This document shows positions 1 through 12,263 of a stretch of DNA of 56,071 nucleotides, one piece after another. The stretch lies in assembly GCA_003667245.1 (NCBI GenBank), contig RCNN01000193.1, positions 1 through 56,071 of the forward strand. Reading direction: 5' to 3'. The DNA is from Heterostelium multicystogenum (lineage: Eukaryota > Evosea > Eumycetozoa > Acytosteliales > Acytosteliaceae). Both the position numbers and the translations under genes were made by a program. The notes under the pieces were generated by a model. That model saw nothing but the letters and a program-made list of their open reading frames with translations. It was not told the origin of the DNA and made no database searches. Within the stretch, counting starts at the first letter, position 1, and every line of letters starts with the position of its first letter.

Positions 1-23
1 AATGTTGTTTTTGTTTCTAAATA

Positions 24-1092
24 TTAATATAATGTCCATTGTCTGTTGCCAGGCCGAGAATTAGCGTATTCGAAAATCATCTAACTTTATTTTACAGTAA
101 TCTATTATGTAGAAGATTATTTTATTCGTTAGTTTTAATGATTTTGGTGTTGGTGTGTTCTCATACCTGATCTATTGATGGATCTATAAAAAGCAATTCA
201 TTTGATAGTTCGTCATAACCAGCTATTACAATGAAATGTCCATTGAAGTTTCTGTTTTGATTCTGTTCTTGTTGTCTTTTGAATTGTTGCTTCTGAGTTT
301 CAATGTCGGAAGCATAGTATGTAGCCATGTTGTTGTTCATATTATCACCGAAGCTTTGACACCTACTACAATGTAGGAAGTTAGAGTCGACCAAGACAAT
401 TGCTGGCAATTCGTTTTTAACGTGTGCTATTAGTTCATCGAAGCCCAATCCACCAAAGAATAGATGTGGTGAGGATCACGTTCTTTTCGGAGCGGTTAAA
501 GAGTGCTCAAGGATTCTGTTTTCATCCGGATTCCCATTCTCAACATAAAAGGGGTTTATGCCTTGTGTGTTTCGTTTCATGCAATAGAGGTCGTGAAGTA
601 TCTGTGTTGAATGCCCTATAGTGTAGAGGGCCTCCGACAAATCTATTGACCAAATGGACTTTGTTTTAATTAGATTTCCAAGAGATAATTCCCCTACTTG
701 CTCTTGTTCTTCATTAATGCCACTCTCTATGTTATTGTCATTTGAGATTGAAGCAGAAGCTCTGTGGGATGGTAAATTTGTCCACCAACTATAATGTAAA
801 GTTAAATTAGTATGACTCGATCAAGGCAATCTCTCAAACACAAGTAAAGAAATAGTAATGTGGAATGGGATATAATGAAATAAGACCGTAAATATATCTA
901 TATATTACTTTTAATATAATGTGCAAGCATGCAATGCCACAATCCCATTCGAACTTCTGTTGTATATGTACAATGTTTGGTATCTGGTTCTTTTTATTTT
1001 ATTACATCGATGGGAATATCAACATGTTGTGTAGAATTATAGTTATAGTGTACTGCTGTTATCTATATCTTTACAATTATTATCATCTTCAT
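24..1092 (-). CDS. GUCD1-like (guanylate_cyc_2 family) protein
   Basis: This is a spliced gene for a protein of the GUCD1 family (Pfam Guanylate_cyc_2, a C39-peptidase-like fold of unclear activity). The N-terminal exon, antisense to about 905-985, reads IPNIVHIQQKFEWDCGIAC, the family's WDCGxAC cysteine motif. The next exon, about 800-510, carries IWSIDLSEALYTIG. The main block at 161-470 has PAIVLVDSNFLHC and GHFIVIAGYDE, the family's LHC and GHFIV motifs, and ends at a GTATGA donor near 166. A short last exon (ATGATTTTCGAATACGC...) stops at 24-26. I took the ATG at 1092 because a six-codon exon there splices in phase to the IPNIV exon; this start is tentative. The frame changes twice near 455 and 508, once by an extra T in a TTT run, which I read as sequence error. 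Family assignment is confident; exon ends are approximate. Confidence 0.72.
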
Positions 1093-2565
1093 TTATATCT
1101 TTATTTGTTAGATTTCATTAATTCATTAATTAATAAGGAATAAAATTTTCTCAATTTCAGTTTTTTAAAAACCCTTTTTTTAAAATAGCCAAACTTCTTG
1201 CATCTATTCCTTCATGTGTTACCAACACTTTGAACTTATTAGATTATTGACATTCAAGTCGTTGTATATTATCCCAGTGGATATCTTAGTTGTAATATAT
1301 TACCAACTAAAGAATTAGAAAATATATTATCAAGTTACCTCTTATATGACACAATAGAAAAAATTATAAACAATATTCAGTAATAAATATTAATCTTTGT
1401 AAAATAGATAAGTTTCTCAAGGAACCAAAATTAAATATCAAATGATATTAATATCATTAAGGTCATTAAAAATTGGAATTGCAATTCTCATTTAATTGAG
1501 AAGTGAGTTCTCTACACTTATTTTGGGTTATTATGTTGTTGCACATTAAAGGTAATGGGCGTATCTCGTAGAAGCAGAAGCATGGTGATACTTGATTACA
1601 ATGGTAAATTAAAAAAACTTGGAAATTGAAAATAATTTAGGATATTTATAAAAATCAATAGGAGATGAACTCTATAGAACCATTCAGAAGCAAAAATTTC
1701 AAGATCCACGATTCCATTGAACTCATCTCCATAGTTTGATCTAACTACCTTTCTTTGGATATTTACTTAAAACGGTTCTGATGAGCATCATTCAAACAAA
1801 TGCAGGCGAATGCTTACTTTTTACATTTTAGGTGCTCATGGTCTGCCAAGATATTTCCAGATGTCACTCAGCAGTTTGACTGTCAAACGTCCACTTTGGT
1901 TCAACTTTTTATTTACAAATTTTTGAATTTTTATAATTTTTATTAATTTCGTGGAACCAACTTGATAAGAAAAAGAGGCACCTCAATTATTAAGAAAAAA
2001 ATGTTAATGAATGTCAATTCTTGTCAATTTTATAAATATTGTTGTGATTTTAGATTAAATCAAAACCGTGGCTTTTGCAATTAAATTCTTTTATTCCTAA
2101 TCATAAATATCGACTGTTTTACAAAAACTATCATCATTTTCACTTACATTCATTCTTTCTACTTTCTGCCACAGGCTCTAGTTTTGCTGCTTATCATTTC
2201 ATTTCATTTCATTTCACCCAACCATCTTAACTTTAGTATGTTTAATTAGTCACTAAGAATAGCTCTCATATCAACACCATTACTCACAAACTAGCTATAG
2301 TTATTCATTTTTTTTTTTTGTTTTTTTTTTGAAGATATTTTGCAGTCATTTGCTTGGACATTACATCTAAGTCCCAAATCGTCTTCAAGGAAGGAACAGT
2401 CGAATAAATTAGATATTTTTTTTTTGAGGTTATACTTGAAAATCTTTGGTCGACATTTTTGTTTGGTAAAAGTGACACTAGTTAATAATATCTGTTATCA
2501 AGATTATTACTATATAATATTGTTAGCTCACTTTGGGATATTATAACTATCCTTCCAACGAAAGA
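1093..2565. other. Intergenic region between divergent genes
   Basis: AT-rich DNA between the divergently transcribed GUCD1-like and ComC-like genes, so it should hold both promoters. I see no convincing gene. It contains an inverted repeat at 1661-1730 (listed separately), a CATTT pentanucleotide run near 2193-2215, and long T runs at 2310-2330 just upstream of the receptor gene, which is typical of dictyostelid promoters. Confidence 0.6.
1661..1730 (+). ncRNA. Candidate small structured RNA (70 nt)
   Basis: Positions 1661-1668 (GGAGATGA) and 1723-1730 (TCATCTCC) are perfect 8-bp complements enclosing about 54 nt. A TATA-like stretch (ATATTTATAAAAA) ends some 8-15 nt upstream. Length and a closed terminal stem recall the dictyostelid Class I RNAs, but I do not see their conserved CCTTACAGCAA motif, so this is only a structural candidate. 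Strand is arbitrary because the stem is symmetric; the TATA position suggests plus. Confidence 0.2.
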
Positions 2566-5500
2566 ATGATTACCATGTCCCTATCCAATATATATAGTCG
2601 CAAAATTGTACATATTTTAAATATTTTCATATTAATATTAGTTTCAAGTTGGACAGTCGAGTCTGCTCAACCTCTTAACGATGGAGATTGTAAGTTTTAC
2701 GTTCATAAGTTGGTATCAAGTATCGTTATAATAACCATCAAATTTAAGATTCTCTTCTAGTCAATTTAAGAACCTTGTTTAAGCTGGAAAGCACTTTTTC
2801 CAGAAATTTTACCACCTCCACATACCATTTGATTTTTGTAGTCAACGAAATATCGTAGTTTGTTATAATTCCAGTGTTACAGATGTGTATGTAATTGTTT
2901 GTTGTTAAAAAAACAAGTTTATTTAACTCTTTTAATCCTTCTCTTAGAATTTTAGTTGGGGATGGCAGTCAAATAATTCAATCTAATTTGTTCTCTTTCT
3001 CAAATATCCGCTCAATGTAAGAATTATTTTACCTATATTATTATAGAATTCAACTAAGTAAACTCAATCTTTTATTAGATCCATCAACAATGCAGATGCC
3101 AGTGGTGACTCCAATTTCATTTTTAATTTACCCGCAACCCTTACAACATTGTAAATAATAATCTATTTTGTACAGTTTAAAGTTAATAATTGCTAATAAT
3201 AGTTTTGATTTTCTCTTAGAAAATGTAACCAATGCAATATTCAAACTATAGGAAATAAGACAGCAAATCTCGGAATACTTAGCAACTTGTAAGATTCATC
3301 TTCCTAAAACTTAGCCATCGACTTTTCTAACTTTTAAACATATCCATTGAATTCAATAGAGTACTCCAAAATAATCCAATTTCTGGTAATGTGTACCCTC
3401 AAGTATTTCGCACAGACACGGATCTGTAAGTAATAATATTGATTCGATTTGGATTCTTTCTTATATTATTTTTTAAGTGATTATCGAGCTTTGAATACAT
3501 CATATATAAGAGAATTGCATTGGGTTTTTCCAGATTATTCTGTACCATTTCCATCGCATTTTAAGGGTTATTTGTCATCAATGATACCTGGAAATCAAGT
3601 AATTACAAATATAATTTCATTGTAAATATCAAATATAAAGTCAATTGAATGTTAAAGTTTATTAATATTTCAATATAGTGATATTCAATTGGTTTAAATT
3701 TCAATGCATCCTCTTTTGATAAATTTGGCTACATTTTCTCCAAGTCAGGTCATTACATTCAAACTTAATGACACTAAGGTCCAACCTGGTGTCCAGATTA
3801 ATTTCCCTTGGGAGTCTCTACCAGATAAAATTTCATATCTGTAAGTTCTTAATAACATCTAAAGTCCAATTCCAAAAATCTAATATCTTTAAATAATCCA
3901 CAGTCAATTCAACGATGTAGATTTAATGGGTCCAACAACACCCGTCAACATGTCCAAATATATATTATGTCGTCAACTGTAAGTTTTAACCATTAATAAC
4001 CGTATTTATCATTATTATTAATATCTCTTTTTTTATATCAAGAGAAATTTATAACTCTCCAAATTTTAATATCAATGGTGAGCCTCCATTTTCAAGTTTT
4101 CCTGAAACTTTGGTTGTAATGTAATGTTTGACTATTTCTTTTATTTCAAATGTCCTGGATAGATATTAATATTCAAACAATCATCAACATAAAATAGAGC
4201 CCTATCAAATATTGGCCTTACAAAGTATTTTAGCAGAGATGTCCAGTTCTCTAGTCAGTTAAGCACTCTAAATGTTAGGAATAATAATATTGGCGGTCCA
4301 CTTCCCACATATCCCTATTCATCTGCTGATTTTAGTTTATCAAACAATAATTTCACTGGAACCATCCCAAAAGAATATTGTGGATTGAATTTCGATGTAC
4401 AATATAATATGCTTACAGGTGAGCTTCCAACTTGTGTTTCATGTCACCTTTACAGCGCCAATGTTAGAAAATGGATAGCTGGAAATCAATTTTCAAACTA
4501 CAGAGATAATTGGTTGCCAAGTCAATATCCGCCATGTAGTATGTATAAATATACCAACAGTTTTCTTGTTAATAGATGTCTAACGAAATTGTAGCAACCA
4601 TTAAGTTACAAACTGTACAGCTTTATGACAAGTCCACAATAAATATATATGGAACTGATCTTGGTTGGGGCCAAGCTGTTTCGACCAAGTTCCCAAACAT
4701 CATATTGAGGGTGCTTGGAGATTACAATGAAAAACTAGAGTATGTAGGACATGTTCAAATCCAATTCGATTCCCTTACCTTCCTAACAATGCCATCTATT
4801 GTTATAGACTTAGTTATACATTATCCACATCGGTACTTTATAATCAGATGTTTATCGATGGATATTTGAATGTAACATTTCCTTCGGCAAACAACTTGTC
4901 TGTCTCGACTGGCGTTGAAGTGCAAGGTGCCCAGATCCAAATGGTAAATGTGACATCTTCTGGAAATTATGGAATCGGCTTCTTCTTTTTGGGAAAGGGT
5001 TTTGGAGCTAATATATCTAGAATTGCAGTTGTAATTGGACCATACATCTGCGAAGTGGATGCAGTCTATGGTGTGGCACTTAGCTGCAATGTTTATAGTG
5101 TCAACATACCAGATGATACCTACATCATAAGGGTTACTCTTCTGACACCAGTAAACACAATTATAACAACCAACTATACCTATATCTACAGAAGAAGTAA
5201 GTAAGGTTATTTGGACTCCAAACCGGTATGTACTAATATATTATATTATTTCTTTTATTCAAGACTATACCTATCCGTTTATGAATGCAATAACTTCGTG
5301 TCCTTCAACAGGTGGAACTGTTACTGTTTTTGGACTATTTGGTACTGTCTATACAAATAGCTCTGTAAACATTGGAGGATTAAATTGTGAGATCCAATCA
5401 ATGAACTTCACTCAGATCGTTTGTGTTCTAACCCAAAAGGGCACATTTGGACCCAAAGATGTGATTACGATTGTCAACTCTGGATACATGAATGCATCTC

Positions 5501-6433
5501 GTTCATTCTCTTACTCTGATGACCCAGAGAGAGCAGTGTGTAAAGTTCCAGATTGTAGTGGGCATGGCTACTGCTACTTGGGGTCATGCAATTGCGATCG
5601 TGGCTGGATTGGCATGGCTTGTGACAGTGAACTTTCAGGGCCAGTTGTAGTTGTTCCAGGAACTAATACGACTATCATCAAAGATAATGCGAGATTCGAC
5701 TTCCAAATCTACTCTGTTATCGAGAGAGATGGATCATTAGCTCAAGTTCGTGAGGTCTTACTCGATGACTTTGTAGCATCGTCTGCCAACAACAAAACAC
5801 AATGGACTTATTCGACATCTTTTGAAACAGCAACCATAAGCTACACCGTCACCTATTTTACTCAGCCAACAAACATATCTTTTGCCGGACTAAATCTCCA
5901 GATGGACCAAGACTCTATCAAACTAACTGCATCTGTGTCGTACTGGCGTTTCCTTGGACGTCTCAACACCCTGCAGCTCGTGCTCAAGACTAGCGCCAAG
6001 TTTGATGCCAAGTGTTCCAAGACCAACATCAACTCTGTCGGAACCACCACACTCAACTACCTTACCATTGAGAAAGATGGCAAGACACTCCAAGGACGTT
6101 TCATTGATAGAGTGCTTTCCGATGGCCGTCCCACCTACTCAACCTCCGAGATCATAAAGCAGACCGATGATGAGGTGTACATTGGCATCAATCTGCCGTT
6201 CTGCTCAGTCTGTGAGTTGGATCCCGACTTCTCAGTGCTTGTCAACCCCAACCCAACAGACGAATGTGCAAGCGACAAGAGGCTCTGGGTAGTTCCAGTC
6301 CGCAATTGTCGTGCCCATCGTCTCAATCACCTTGATAGTAATTTTGGCGCTTGTCATACGAACAAGATTCTACATTCAAATTTACCAGAAGTGGAATTCT
6401 AGTGGTAAAGAAAGCATCCCAAGAAGACAATGA
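2566..6433 (+). CDS. ComC-like LRR/TIG/EGF transmembrane glycoprotein
   Basis: This is a multi-exon gene for a type I surface protein. Exon 1 encodes a signal peptide (hydrophobic ILNIFILILVSSWTV). Many small exons between 2760 and 4540 each encode about one leucine-rich repeat (for example VLQNNPISGNVYP at 3360, and a later LSNNNFTGTIP). From 4576 come beta-sandwich regions, a TIG-like stretch at 5281-5520, and an EGF module at 5545-5620 (CSGHGYCYLGSCNCDRGW). The region 5640-6260 resembles the membrane-proximal domain of Dictyostelium ComC proteins. The obvious frame ends in a non-helical tail at 6402. Dropping one base near 6294-6300 opens a clear transmembrane helix (IVVPIVSITLIVILALVI) with a basic cytoplasmic tail and a TGA at 6431-6433, so I use that end. 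Likely role by analogy: cell-cell signalling or adhesion in development. Exon borders are approximate. Confidence 0.75.
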
Positions 6434-7229
6434 TCTAACAACCTCAAACAAGTTAGAATCATTAAATTAATTAATTCATTTATAATAAGGTTTATTTTAA
6501 AAATAAAATATTTGTTCTTAATTGTTGTTAATAAAAATAAAAAACAAAAAAAACAAAATTAAAAATACTAATATTTATTATAATTATTATTATTATTATT
6601 ATTGTGAGTAATCTTGACACCAACAATAACCCAAAAAACAAAATGACAAATCACATTGTATTTTATTTTGTTTTTATTTTATCATCATATTTATACAAAA
6701 TTATATAACAATATAGATATATATAATAAAAGTAAGTTCAGTTATACCTAGAGAAAAGAAGCAAATAACTTTGGTTTCGAAAAAACATACATCATTACAC
6801 TCAATTCTGGAAGCTGATTGATTTCGTTGAAAGGATAAGATAAGATAAGCAAAGAAAAGAAAAGAGAAACAATTTTTTTTTTTGGTCAGTCATTTGGTTA
6901 GATAGAATAGAGAGATAGATAGATAGATAGATAGATAGAGATACAATAGATATAGTATACTATTTTTTTATTATTTGATCTTTAGTTATTTATAAATAAA
7001 TAAATATATATAAATTCATTTTTATATATAAGAATTCATTCTTAAATAATTAATAATCATACTACTATACTATATACGACAAGTATATCTATACACACAC
7101 GTTCAGTTGTGATTCTGGGTTGTATTTGTTGTTTTATTTTGGATCTTTTAGCTCAACTCTTTCAGTTGTTGCCATATTCGTCAAACAAATAAAGAATAAA
7201 TAAGACAAGCAGATTAAGAGTAGAACAAG
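6434..7229. other. Intergenic region, promoter side of RBBP6
   Basis: About 800 bp, strongly AT-rich, without coding signal. It carries an ATT/TTA trinucleotide run at 6575-6602, a GATA tetranucleotide run at 6911-6938 and several A and T tracts. The last 150 bp should include the RBBP6 promoter and 5' UTR. Confidence 0.6.
6911..6938. repeat. GATA/AGAT microsatellite
   Basis: About six to seven tandem copies of the tetranucleotide AGAT in an AT-rich intergenic stretch. Probably slippage-prone simple sequence with no assigned function. Confidence 0.85.
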
Positions 7230-9488
7230 ATGTCAGTTCATTTCAAGTTTAAGAGTGCTAAAGACTATGATACCGCAACGTTCGAGGGATCGCATATCTC
7301 TGTGAGTGATCTTAAGAAGATCTTGGTTACCAAGAGGAACATGGGTAAATCTACCGATTTCGATCTTTTTGATTTCAAATGCCCAATCAGGTGAAGGTAT
7401 ATCATCATTACTCATCAATAAACAAAACCATTATTTATACTCATTCAAATTAACATCAATCCTTATTTAATCTTCTGTTTTGCTTGGTCTGCTGTTCGTT
7501 GTAACGCTCACAGATTACAAAGATGATTCCTTTTTAATTCCAAAGAATACATCGCTAATTATCAAGAGAGTGCCTGTGCAACCATCGAAATCACTGACTG
7601 CCACATTAGCTAACGCTGGAATTTCCACCACAAAGACTACCATTGCCAATCCTACCCCAGACCCTTTGCTAATTAAGGACGGCGCCATCGATGACTCACA
7701 AGACGATGAAAGTGCCAAGATCAACGCACTTATTCAGACACAAGCCGGCCTTGGAGCGTAAGTATCATGTCTTCCTCCATCAATCTATCAATTACTTACT
7801 TTGTATCCTTTACAGTGATAGACCATACACAAGAGAACCACGTCAACATAACTTCCCATCAGACAGAGTTATGGTACCTCCGCCATTCTATATTTGCCAT
7901 CGTTGTAATCAACCTGGTCACTATATAAACCAGTGTCCAACCAACGGAGACCCAAATTTCAATCATCCAAATAAATCAAAGAAGGCATCAGGTATACCCA
8001 AAATCTTCCTCAGACCTGTCCAGAATCCAGGTACTGCTGGTTCATCTACCGTACTCATGCCAGGAGGTGGTGTTGCAGTTGTCTTGACTCATGAGTATGT
8101 ATATTATATTCCTAATCAACACTACAGAATTTAGTGCTCATACTTACACCTTTGTAATTTTCTCTATTAGATCTGAATTTGATAAGATGGCTAAATCTAT
8201 TATTCAATTGGAAGAGAAGAAACATAGTGAGGCACTGGGCAACACAACACCAGCTAACACCAGCGATTCCTCTTCTGCTACCGATATTAAATCAGAGAAT
8301 AACAGCGCAAAGAACTCTCCAACCCACATACCAGCAGCTGCTGGTGAAGTCAATGGGGTTGCCGAACAACCTCCTCAACTTCAACATTGTCCAATTTGTC
8401 AAAGACAATGTAATAATACCTCATACTTTATTAGTCCATGTTGTAAAAAGTCATTTTGTTTTAAGTGTAAGCATAGTTTTGAGATAACAGGTTGAGACTG
8501 CTATATTTACTGGATTTATTTATTTTAGGTATTAAAGATTATTTAAATAAGGAAAAGATGTTGGGCAACAAGGACAAAGATATTCTTTGTCCGAGTTGCC
8601 AAAAAGAAATGGGAATTGAAACTTCCAAGTTAAGTGAATATGAAAGAAATGATTCAAAGAAGAGGGCCTTGGATAAAGATGCCAAGTACCAGATAGCGCC
8701 GATCAAAATAAACGTATCAAACCCATCGATGAACCAAAAGTATTTATCGACACACCATTCAATAAAATATTTATTCATATGTTAACAATTACTTTACGAA
8801 TTTAATTTAGACACATGAGATCGAGCACAGAAGAATCAACGATAGTGATATTAGAGATAGAGATTACAGATCATCATCCTACAATCAAAGAAGATCTTCC
8901 GACAGAGAATTCAGAGACAGAGAATATGAAAGAGAAAAAGAACGTGACAGAGAATATGAAAGAGAAAAAGAACGTGAAAGAGAAAGAGAACGTGATAGAG
9001 AACGTGAGCGTGAAAGAGAAAGAGAACGTGAACGCGAACGTGAAAGAGAAAGAGAAAGAGAACGAGATAGAGAAAAAGATAGATATTATAAATCAAGAGA
9101 CCCAAGAGACTCAAGGGATTCAAGGGATCCAAGAGACTCAAGAGACTCAAGAGATTCAAGAGACTCAAGGGACTCGAGGGACACAAGAGACTTGAGAGAT
9201 TCAAGAGATTCAAGAGACTCAAGAGATTACAGAGATTCTAGAGACTCCAGAGATTCAAGAGACTCAAAATATAGAGACGATAGAAGGGATGACAGATATA
9301 GAGATGAAAGAGACTCAAGAGATTACAGAGATGATAAAAATAGATCTGGCTACAGTGACAGAGACAGAGAAAGAGACAGGGAAAGAGAGAAAGAAAGAGA
9401 AAGAGAAAGAAACAGAGATAGAGAGAGCAGATCCTATAGACCTTCTTCTTCATATCATGATGACAAATATAGAAATGAAAGACGCTAG
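7230..9488 (+). CDS. RBBP6-type E3 ubiquitin ligase (DWNN, zinc knuckle, RING)
   Basis: The protein begins MSVHFKFKSAKDYDTATFEG, the ubiquitin-like DWNN domain that defines RBBP6 proteins, continues through a short intron to YKDDSFLIPKNTSLIIKRVP, then a CCHC zinc knuckle (CHRCNQPGHYINQCPTNGD, about 7897-7955) and a RING/U-box finger split by an intron (CPICQRQC...CCKKSFCFKC, resuming CIKDYLNKE at 8529). RBBP6 proteins act in mRNA 3'-end processing and ubiquitylation in the nucleus. The C-terminus from 8813 is an extreme Arg-rich tail, first RE/RD then tandem RDS units, up to the TAG at 9486-9488. Five introns fit: after 7395, 7757, 8093, 8468 and 8738. One extra T in the run 7366-7370 breaks the DWNN frame; without it the text reads LLISNAQSGE as in the family. 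Vertebrate RBBP6 is much longer; this is closer to the short core form with an SR-like tail. Confidence 0.9.
8905..9450 (+). repeat. Coding hexamer/nonamer repeat (RE and RDS tail)
   Basis: An imperfect tandem array inside the RBBP6 gene. Units of GAAAGA or GAACGT give alternating Arg-Glu, and from about 9090 units of AGAGACTCA give Arg-Asp-Ser. Purine-rich on the plus strand throughout, so other frames on both strands also stay open for long distances; those are shadows. Confidence 0.85.
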
Positions 9489-10130
9489 TTTGCCTTTTAG
9501 ACAGAGCAAAATAAATTAATATCTTATATTTTTAATGATCATAAATGACCACACTTATTATATTCATATCATATGATTTACAACCCGGATAGATAGCGAA
9601 TCAACACTTAAAAATACCCTGACACTTCACTCAATCACCAGCAACACACCAGTGAAGCAGGTTCTGAACTTTTATAAAAATAAAAACAATAAAATCATGT
9701 TAAAAAAAGTAATTAAAACGTACTCCTGGTATTCCATCACCCACACCCAGCGACATTAACATTATTAATATAATATATTTGAGTTTGTCAGTTTCCTGTT
9801 ACAATTGTTTTGTATTGTGTAATACTGCAGTAGTTATTTAGATTAGTAATTAGGTTGTTGTCTCATCTCTTTCATTCATTCATTTTCTTATTTGTGTTAT
9901 TACTATTTTATTCTATTATTTATTCAATATATATATATATATCTAAGGTCTGAATTACAGGTTAGCATTTGTTAATACTAATAATTAGTAGTATCAATAA
10001 ACAAATAAACAAACAGCAATACAGTACAGTACATTACATTACATATAAAAGTACATAAATTCAACTATTCTTTGTTACTACTATAGCATATTGATTCAAA
10101 AGAATAGTTTGGGTTTTCTATAAAATACAA
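9489..10130. other. Intergenic region
   Basis: About 640 bp between two plus-strand genes, holding the RBBP6 3' UTR and the acid phosphatase promoter. A 7-bp inverted repeat (CTTCACT at about 9626 with AGTGAAG at about 9651) and short ACATT/ACAGT iterations near 10020-10045 are the only structure. No gene seen. Confidence 0.55.
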
Positions 10131-11573
10131 ATGAATAACACCTATAAATCAATATTCATATTATTATTGTTGACCATTCAGCAATGTCTTGCTCAAAAGC
10201 CTTTCTATTGTCAAGCTCCATTGCCAGTAAGTAGTTCAATTTCCTAGTGAAACAAAGCGATTATTCAATTGTTGATATATTAATACGCTGCTCATTTGTA
10301 TTTGCTTATGTAGACTCCATCAGTCAATACTAATGGAATGACTCTAAAATTTGTCCAAAGTAAATATATTAATCGAATCAAATCGATCGATAGGTTCCAG
10401 GAGAACATTTCACTAATTCATTACATTTTTAGTTTTAATTCGTCATGGAGATCGTACCCCATTATATCGTCCACCAACTGGACAATTCACTGATTGGAAC
10501 TGTTCGTTGGCTACATATATGAACCCATCACACGACGATGATGAAACAATGTCACCACCATCTCGTCTTTTCCGTAAGGTCTATCTTCCAGGTCGTAACT
10601 ATTTCCCAGGTAATTGCTCACTTGGACAGCTTACAGATCTTGGTTTCGCCCAACATAGCGAGCTCGGAACTTACTTCCGTCAACTCTATGTCCAAAAGTA
10701 TGGATTGCTTTCCCAAAATCTGGATCTCTCTGAAATTTGGGTACGTTCCACTGATGTCTACCGTACTGTCCAATCTGCTCAAGCAGAGTTGACTGCGCTC
10801 TACCCACCACCACCAAATGCTCCTTCAAGAATTGACATCATTGACATCCACACAATGGATAACATCAATGAAAACATGGAGCCAAATCCAAATTTGTGTC
10901 CAGCACTCAATACCCTTTACAACAACTTGACTGCACTTCCAGTTTATCAACAATTCATCCAACAGAATGCTCAACTCCAACAACAGGTCATGACTACCCT
11001 TGGAGAAACCAAATTCCCAGGTTGGAGCTCATTCATGGACTACTTCTTTGCTCTTCAATGTCATGGATTCCCACTCCCAGACGGTATTACCGATGATATC
11101 GTCAACCAAGTCTACCAAGCATCCTACTACTCCACAAGCTATCCATTTGGATCTGAGAGTTACGCCAGACTTTCAATGTCCTCATTCCTCCAAGAAGTTG
11201 TCCAAAATATTGAAAACTTCCTCTCTGGTGCTTCACCATTGAAATACATCTTGTTCTCTGGTCACGACGACTCAGTTGGTCCATTTGTAAATCTATTTGG
11301 TTTATATAACATTTGGCCTGGTAATATAAATATTTAGAACAATTCACATTCGAAAATTTATTAATCAATCTCTAATTACTTTTAGCTTATGCAAGTCATG
11401 TTGAAATGGAAATCTGGGAGAACAGTACTGGCCAATACTTCTTACAGTTCAAATATAATGGTCAATCATATGTTTTACCAACTTGTAATTCAGTAATGTG
11501 CCCAATTCAAACTTTCTTAGACTTATCTTATTTACTTATGGTACCAGACTATTTTGATGTTTGCAATCAATAA
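10131..11573 (+). CDS. Secreted/lysosomal histidine acid phosphatase
   Basis: Four exons (10131-10226, 10314-10359, 10433-11320, 11386-11573) join in phase to a complete 405-residue protein, with no frame break. It starts with a signal peptide (SIFILLLLTIQQCLAQ), so it should enter the secretory or lysosomal pathway. Exon 3 opens with LIRHGDRTP, the RHGxRxP phospho-histidine motif of branch 2 histidine phosphatases. Near residue 335 lies LFSGHDDSVGP, the matching HD proton-donor motif. Length and motif spacing fit the lysosomal/prostatic acid phosphatase group, which hydrolyses phosphomonoesters at acid pH. Several cysteines (NCSLA, FALQCHG, CNSVMC) may form disulfides. The start is the only ATG before the signal peptide. 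All introns are GT-AG and 60-90 bp long. Substrate cannot be told from sequence. Confidence 0.92.
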
Positions 11574-11827
11574 ACAACAATCAATAATAATAATTAATAT
11601 CTAGGTAGAGTCTAATTTAATACTTTACCATAGATGAGATTTCTGAATTTGGGTATTGCGAAATATATCAATTCCTCTAAATGTAAAGAAATTTGACTTC
11701 AAATGGTCCTAGTTTGGTTAAAATAGAAATGAATAATAAATTTGTTTATAAAAATGTTTGATAGTTAAAAGTATGTTTTACAAAAAGTAATATAAATAAA
11801 TGGGAAAAATTACAAAGAATCCAAAAA

Positions 11828-11898
11828 TCCTTATTGGTGTAGTGGTAACACATTATTCTTTCACACTGAAACCCCGGGTTCGATTCCCGGATAGGGAG
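11828..11898 (+). tRNA. tRNA-Glu (anticodon TTC)
   Basis: A 71-nt cloverleaf. The acceptor arm TCCTTAT pairs with ATAGGGA and discriminator G follows. The D arm is GTGT...ACAC. The anticodon loop CTTTCAC carries TTC, and its stem TTATT/ACTGA has one mismatch. The T arm is CCGGG-TTCGATT-CCCGG and gives the B box. A T run starts two bases after the gene (GTTTTTATT) and should terminate Pol III. Confidence 0.93.
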
Positions 11899-11915
11899 GT
11901 TTTTATTCTTAAAAC

Positions 11916-11927
11916 ACCGCATGCGGT
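11916..11927. promoter_or_regulatory. 12-bp palindrome 3' of tRNA-Glu (ACCGCATGCGGT)
   Basis: A perfect palindrome centred 23 nt after the tRNA-Glu end, beyond the T-run terminator, followed by a 10-nt A run. Its 10-bp core CCGCATGCGG recurs at 19618-19627, 22 nt after the tRNA-Thr end, again followed by an A run. The core is GC-rich in very AT-rich surroundings. The function is unknown; it may be a protein-binding site or a structural element tied to tRNA genes. It does not match the tRNA B-box consensus. Confidence 0.6.
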
Positions 11928-12263
11928 ATCTAAAAAAAAAAGTATTATTAAGTGGATGAAGTTTTTTTTTAATAGGTTGATCAGACCTATTGTTATTAAA
12001 AGATATTAACTCAAACTAAATCAGATATGATACACAGGTTAGATATTTCTATAGTTATATCAAATTAAATATGATTAGGAATTGTTTACTTTTCGGTTTT
12101 TATCTTTTCATGAATTTTTTATATTTTTATAAATTATTTGTAAAATTGAGTTGTTACATTTACAGATCTTCAAAATTCCATATTTATAAATTTACAAGCG
12201 AAGCCCTCAACTACGTAAACCATTGGTGTACTCTTAAAAATCTTCTGTTGCTTCGAAATACTT

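Noticed and set aside
919..1143. 74-codon plus-strand frame, Cys/Tyr-rich
   Set aside because: It is antisense to the first exons of the GUCD1-like gene, whose minus-strand text contains the conserved WDCGIAC motif.
8815..9195. 126-codon plus-strand frame rich in Glu, Lys, Thr and Gln
   Set aside because: It is out of frame with the Arg-rich tail, which joins in phase from the RING exon and ends at a proper stop at 9488.
8911..9453. Long Leu/Phe-rich minus-strand frames (71 and 103 codons)
   Set aside because: They are shadows of the purine-rich RE/RDS repeat of RBBP6; any frame of such a repeat stays open.
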